Of a stretch of DNA of 64,000 nt, positions 61,044 to 64,000 are shown piece after piece. The stretch is taken from assembly GCA_934647945.1 (NCBI GenBank), contig CAKUFK010000013.1, forward strand, positions 24,097-88,096. The letters are read 5' to 3'. The position numbers and the translations under genes are program-made. A model generated the notes under the pieces. It did not search any database. It was not told the DNA's origin and saw nothing but the letters and a program-made list of their open reading frames with translations. Position 1 is the first letter of the stretch, and each line of letters opens with the position of its first letter. This DNA comes from an uncultured Eubacteriales bacterium (lineage in GTDB: Bacteria > Bacillota > Clostridia > Oscillospirales > Acutalibacteraceae).

Positions 61044-61170
61044 TAATAAAGCTGTACTCGGAAGCGGAATGGAGCCGCACCGGACCGCTTCCATTCAGCG
61101 AGTACGTTCTACCCTCCTCAAAACACCCCTCTAACTTAGTAAAAACCCCGCCTCCGCAGGCGGGGTTTTT
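61044..61170 (+). ncRNA. candidate small regulatory RNA with C-rich single-stranded patches
   Basis: TATAAT at 61032-61037 would start a transcript near 61044. It opens with a structured part (GTACTCG with CGAGTAC, inner GGAAGCGG with CCGCTTCC) to 61107. Then follows an unpaired stretch with CCCTCCTC and ACCCCTC, complementary to Shine-Dalgarno sequences, and a strong terminator at 61141-61170. No clear -35 is seen. No known RNA family is recognised. Confidence 0.5.
61141..61170. terminator. strong bidirectional terminator
   Basis: AAAAACCCCGCC and GGCGGGGTTTTT form a 12-bp stem with a 6-nt loop. Confidence 0.93.
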
Positions 61171-61288
61171 ACTGTCTTCAGGTTTTTATAGTATGAAAAT
61201 ATTGCCGCATTAAGCAGCAATCCCCTGTTTGCCGCGTCCGGTTTTGCATATGCTAATCTTGCCGTTTCAAGCGGGAACGGAGGAAGCT

Positions 61289-62005
61289 GTGAACAAATGG
61301 CGCAAAAGGCTGATGCTTCTGCCTTTTTTGACCGCAGGGCTGTTGCTGCCCATACAGGGAGAAACCATGCCCTCGGCCAATGTCGGAGACGTCGTCATCA
61401 GCGGTACTGTAGAAGAAATAGAGCTTCCCCGCGTCCGATTTACCGGTTCCACACCGCAAATAACCGCCATGCCTGATGCTGCGGCGGAAAGGCGCCTGAA
61501 CAGGTGGATGCGGGAAATGGAACAAGCGGCTCTTGCCCGAGCCAAAGCGGCTGTGCTGGCACTGTCACCCGACGACGGGTCGGGGCGTGCTGTTGAAGGG
61601 GTGTTTGGCTATGAGGTGAAACGAAATGGGCGCGGCTTGGTTAGCCTCCTATTTCATGATTATTTGTACAGCGGCGGGGCCAACGGCCGTACAGTCGTGA
61701 CCGGATTGACCTTTTCGTCCAGAGACGGACAGGTTTATCGCCTGCAGGATCTGTTTAAAAATGAAGAAACCTATGGAGCGGTCCTGGATGAACACATCCG
61801 CCGCCAGCTTAGAGACAGGGGGCTGGAATCCCAGCTTTTGAAATCGTTTTCCGGCATCACCAAAGACGCCTGTTTTTATCTGACCGCTACCGACCTGGTG
61901 ATTGTCATACAGGAGCTCGACTGGTTTCCTCATTCCATGGGGTCGGTGGAATTCCCCATCCCTCTTTCGGAACTGTCCATGTACACGCAGGATGTGCTCA
62001 AATAA
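61289..62005 (+). CDS. exported DUF3298/DUF4163-type protein
   Basis: The 238-residue protein starts at GTG 61289 after GGAGGAAG. An N-terminal signal-like helix (LMLLPFLTAGLLLP) is followed by a domain with HDYLYSGGANGRTVVTGLTF, and DLFKNEETYGAVLDEHIRRQ, then LTATDLVIVIQELDWFPHS, the pattern of DUF4163 plus DUF3298 as in RsiV-like proteins. RsiV binds lysozyme; whether this one does is unknown, and no sigma factor gene is adjacent. Confidence 0.75.
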   Translation: MNKWRKRLMLLPFLTAGLLLPIQGETMPSANVGDVVISGTVEEIELPRVRFTGSTPQITAMPDAAAERRLNRWMREMEQAALARAKAAVLALSPDDGSGRAVEGVFGYEVKRNGRGLVSLLFHDYLYSGGANGRTVVTGLTFSSRDGQVYRLQDLFKNEETYGAVLDEHIRRQLRDRGLESQLLKSFSGITKDACFYLTATDLVIVIQELDWFPHSMGSVEFPIPLSELSMYTQDVLK

Positions 62006-62042
62006 TCGTTCGTATCACGCGGCTTGAAACGGCGCAGGACAA

Positions 62043-62068
62043 GAGGCGGGCCCATACGGGTCCGCCTC
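62043..62068. terminator. stem-loop between convergent genes
   Basis: GAGGCGGGCCC pairs with GGGTCCGCCTC (one G-T pair) around 4 nt. T runs are short (GGTTTATG on plus), so it is a moderate bidirectional terminator for the DUF3298-like and MetA genes. Confidence 0.6.
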
Positions 62069-62071
62069 GGT

Positions 62072-62992
62072 TTATGTATGCAGGGTTTCCAGATTATACG
62101 GCGTCTGTTGGTATACAAAGTAATTCAGCCAATTGGAAAACAGCAGGTTCGCGTGGCTGCGCCATACCATCGGAGGGACTGCCTCCGGGTTGTCGCCGGG
62201 GAAATAAGATTGGGGAAGAGAGGGGTGGATGCCGCGCAGGACATCCCGATGGTATTCCACCGCCAGGGTATAGCGGTCGTATTCGCAGTGACCCGTGACG
62301 AAAACCTGGCGGGCATCCCGGGTGGAGACGATGGCAACCCCCGCCGTTTCAGACAGGGCGAGGAGCTGGAGCCCCGGCTTGTTTTCGATATCCTCTGCTT
62401 CTATGGACGTATAGCGGGAATGGGGCATATAAAAATATTCGTCAAATCCCCGGAGGAGGGGATGGTTCGGGTCTAAGGGGCGGTGCCGGAATATCCCCGA
62501 CATTTTGGTGGGAAGAGGATGCTTTGGAATCCCGTGATGATGGAACAGCCCCGCCTGCGCCCCCCAACAGATGTGCAGAGTCGAATAGACATGGGTACGG
62601 GACCAGTCCATAATCATGCACAGTTCGTCCCAATAATCCACTTCTTGGAAATCTAGATTTTCCACCGGAGCACCGGTGATGATCATCCCGTCGTACAGAC
62701 GGGTTTGCAGCTGATCGAATGTTTGATAAAATTCCAAAAGATGTTCTTTTGTCGTGTTCCGTGAGGTGTGCGTGGCTGTTTGCATCAAATCGATATCCAC
62801 CTGCAAAGGTGAATTTCCGAGCAGACGGAGCAGCTGTGTCTCGGTTTCGACCTTGTTGGGCATGAGATTGAGAATCACGATCTTGAGAGGCCGGATATCC
62901 TGGTGCATGGCGCGGTTCTCGGTCATGACAAAGACGTTTTCCGATTCCAGGATTTTGGCTGCCGGCAGGTTATCCGAAATTTTGATTGGCAT
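62072..62992 (-). CDS. metAA: homoserine O-acyltransferase MetA, probably O-acetyltransferase
   Basis: The 306-residue enzyme starts methionine synthesis by activating homoserine. The nucleophile is Cys142 (HICWGAQA), with His235 and Glu237 in VTGHCEYD. Residue 111 is Glu (TGAPVENL), which in the MetA family goes with acetyl-CoA instead of succinyl-CoA use. Length and order of motifs match the full family. The Shine-Dalgarno is weak (GGGG). No SAM riboswitch is seen in the short leader. Confidence 0.93.
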   Translation of the reverse strand: MPIKISDNLPAAKILESENVFVMTENRAMHQDIRPLKIVILNLMPNKVETETQLLRLLGNSPLQVDIDLMQTATHTSRNTTKEHLLEFYQTFDQLQTRLYDGMIITGAPVENLDFQEVDYWDELCMIMDWSRTHVYSTLHICWGAQAGLFHHHGIPKHPLPTKMSGIFRHRPLDPNHPLLRGFDEYFYMPHSRYTSIEAEDIENKPGLQLLALSETAGVAIVSTRDARQVFVTGHCEYDRYTLAVEYHRDVLRGIHPSLPQSYFPGDNPEAVPPMVWRSHANLLFSNWLNYFVYQQTPYNLETLHT

Positions 62993-63029
62993 AGAGCGGC
63001 CCCATTTCTGTTATAGACATCGCTTTATC

Positions 63030-63058
63030 AGTATAACAAAAATCTGGGATGGATTCAA
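63030..63058 (-). promoter_or_regulatory. metA promoter
   Basis: On the minus strand TTGAAT (63053-63058), 17 bases and TATACT (63030-63035). The leader is only about 30 bases. Confidence 0.7.
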
Positions 63059-63139
63059 CCGAAAATGGCGAAAGAGGACGGCGATGCATCAATTAAGAGG
63101 GGGAATTGGAAAAGAAAAAAGAAAAAATGAAAGTATCTG

Positions 63140-63168
63140 TTGACTTTTGGTGAAGCGTGTGGTATCCT
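63140..63168 (+). promoter_or_regulatory. rRNA operon promoter P1
   Basis: TTGACT (63140-63145), 17 bases and TATCCT (63163-63168). It is the first of two promoters before 16S rRNA. Confidence 0.65.
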
Positions 63169-63214
63169 GTTAAAGCTGTCTGAAAAATGGTTGGTTGAAA
63201 AGTGAAAAAGCTTC

Positions 63215-63243
63215 TTGACAAACTGTTGCAAAGATGGTAGAAT
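63215..63243 (+). promoter_or_regulatory. rRNA operon promoter P2
   Basis: TTGACA (63215-63220), 17 bases and TAGAAT (63238-63243). The pre-rRNA leader of about 220 bases (63250-63468) would hold processing stems; no protein gene is supported there. Confidence 0.8.
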
Positions 63244-63468
63244 AAAAACCTTGCTGGTGAAAACCCGCAAGGGAGAGCAAGAGGCAAGGGACCTTGAAAA
63301 TTAAACAGCGCGAAAGAAGAGAACGACCCGTTAAAAGAGTTTCAGCCCGAAGCACGGGAGTGCGGAGGGAAAAGGAACAAAGCAGAATGAGAGATCTGCG
63401 AGAGCCAAGCGCTCAAAAGAGAGTGTATGCCGGAGCCGGGGGACCGGGGACGGTATATATAAAGGGAT

Positions 63469-64000
<532 letters not shown>

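Noticed and set aside
62993..63060. SAM or T-box riboswitch before metA
   Set aside because: The predicted leader is only about 30 bases, too short for a SAM aptamer or T-box, and no matching motif is present.

Overview
The window looks like a chromosomal segment of a GC-rich member of the Clostridia, probably order Oscillospirales. The partial 16S rRNA at the right end, strong GGAGG ribosome binding sites, frequent TTG and GTG starts, LexA, RNase M5-like, TypA and ComEC genes and a divergent GyrA/GyrB-like topoisomerase pair all fit this. No species can be named from the sequence alone.

Layout. Positions 1-8.4 kb hold host genes: a methyltransferase behind what looks like an erm-style leader-peptide attenuator, a type II topoisomerase pair with a tiny membrane protein gene between its subunits, and a K+/H+ antiporter. 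Positions 8.4-21.4 kb hold a compact phage-derived element: a divergent S24 repressor, terminase, portal, scaffold, capsid, two connector or tail candidates, an adaptor-like protein, then a zinc protein, amidase and holin behind a promoter that carries a LexA-type box. No integrase, replication or long-tail genes are visible. A run of hairpins and DUF378 follow. Positions 22.5-36.6 kb are mostly plus-strand: an M23 peptidase, a hydrolase-DUF1653 fusion, a PTS EIIC-EAL fusion, GNAT, an acyltransferase-like protein, a zinc-ribbon membrane protein, TypA, ComEC, HolA, an RNase M5-like protein and tRNA-Leu(GAG).

Between tRNA-Leu and tmRNA (36.8-59 kb) lies an accessory island. It holds an IS3-family element, an AT-rich segment with a TIR-domain protein (probable NADase-type defence effector), a serine hydrolase, decayed gene pieces, a lipoprotein cluster, a membrane LuxR regulator, a hybrid histidine kinase, an HPt remnant, and a giant REC-GGDEF-EAL-multiPAS-GGDEF protein whose leader contains a probable c-di-GMP-I riboswitch and terminator. 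An XRE-like regulator diverges from it.

Positions 59-64 kb return to core genes: tmRNA, a frameshifted 2[4Fe-4S] ferredoxin, DUF523, LexA with a palindromic operator, a candidate C-rich small RNA, a DUF3298-like exported protein, homoserine acyltransferase MetA, and the start of an rRNA operon with two promoters.

Themes that link genes: SOS control (LexA, S24 repressor, boxed lysis promoter), c-di-GMP signalling (EIIC-EAL protein, giant protein, riboswitch), and mobile or defence DNA next to tRNA and tmRNA genes. All functional calls are from reading motifs; no database search was possible.
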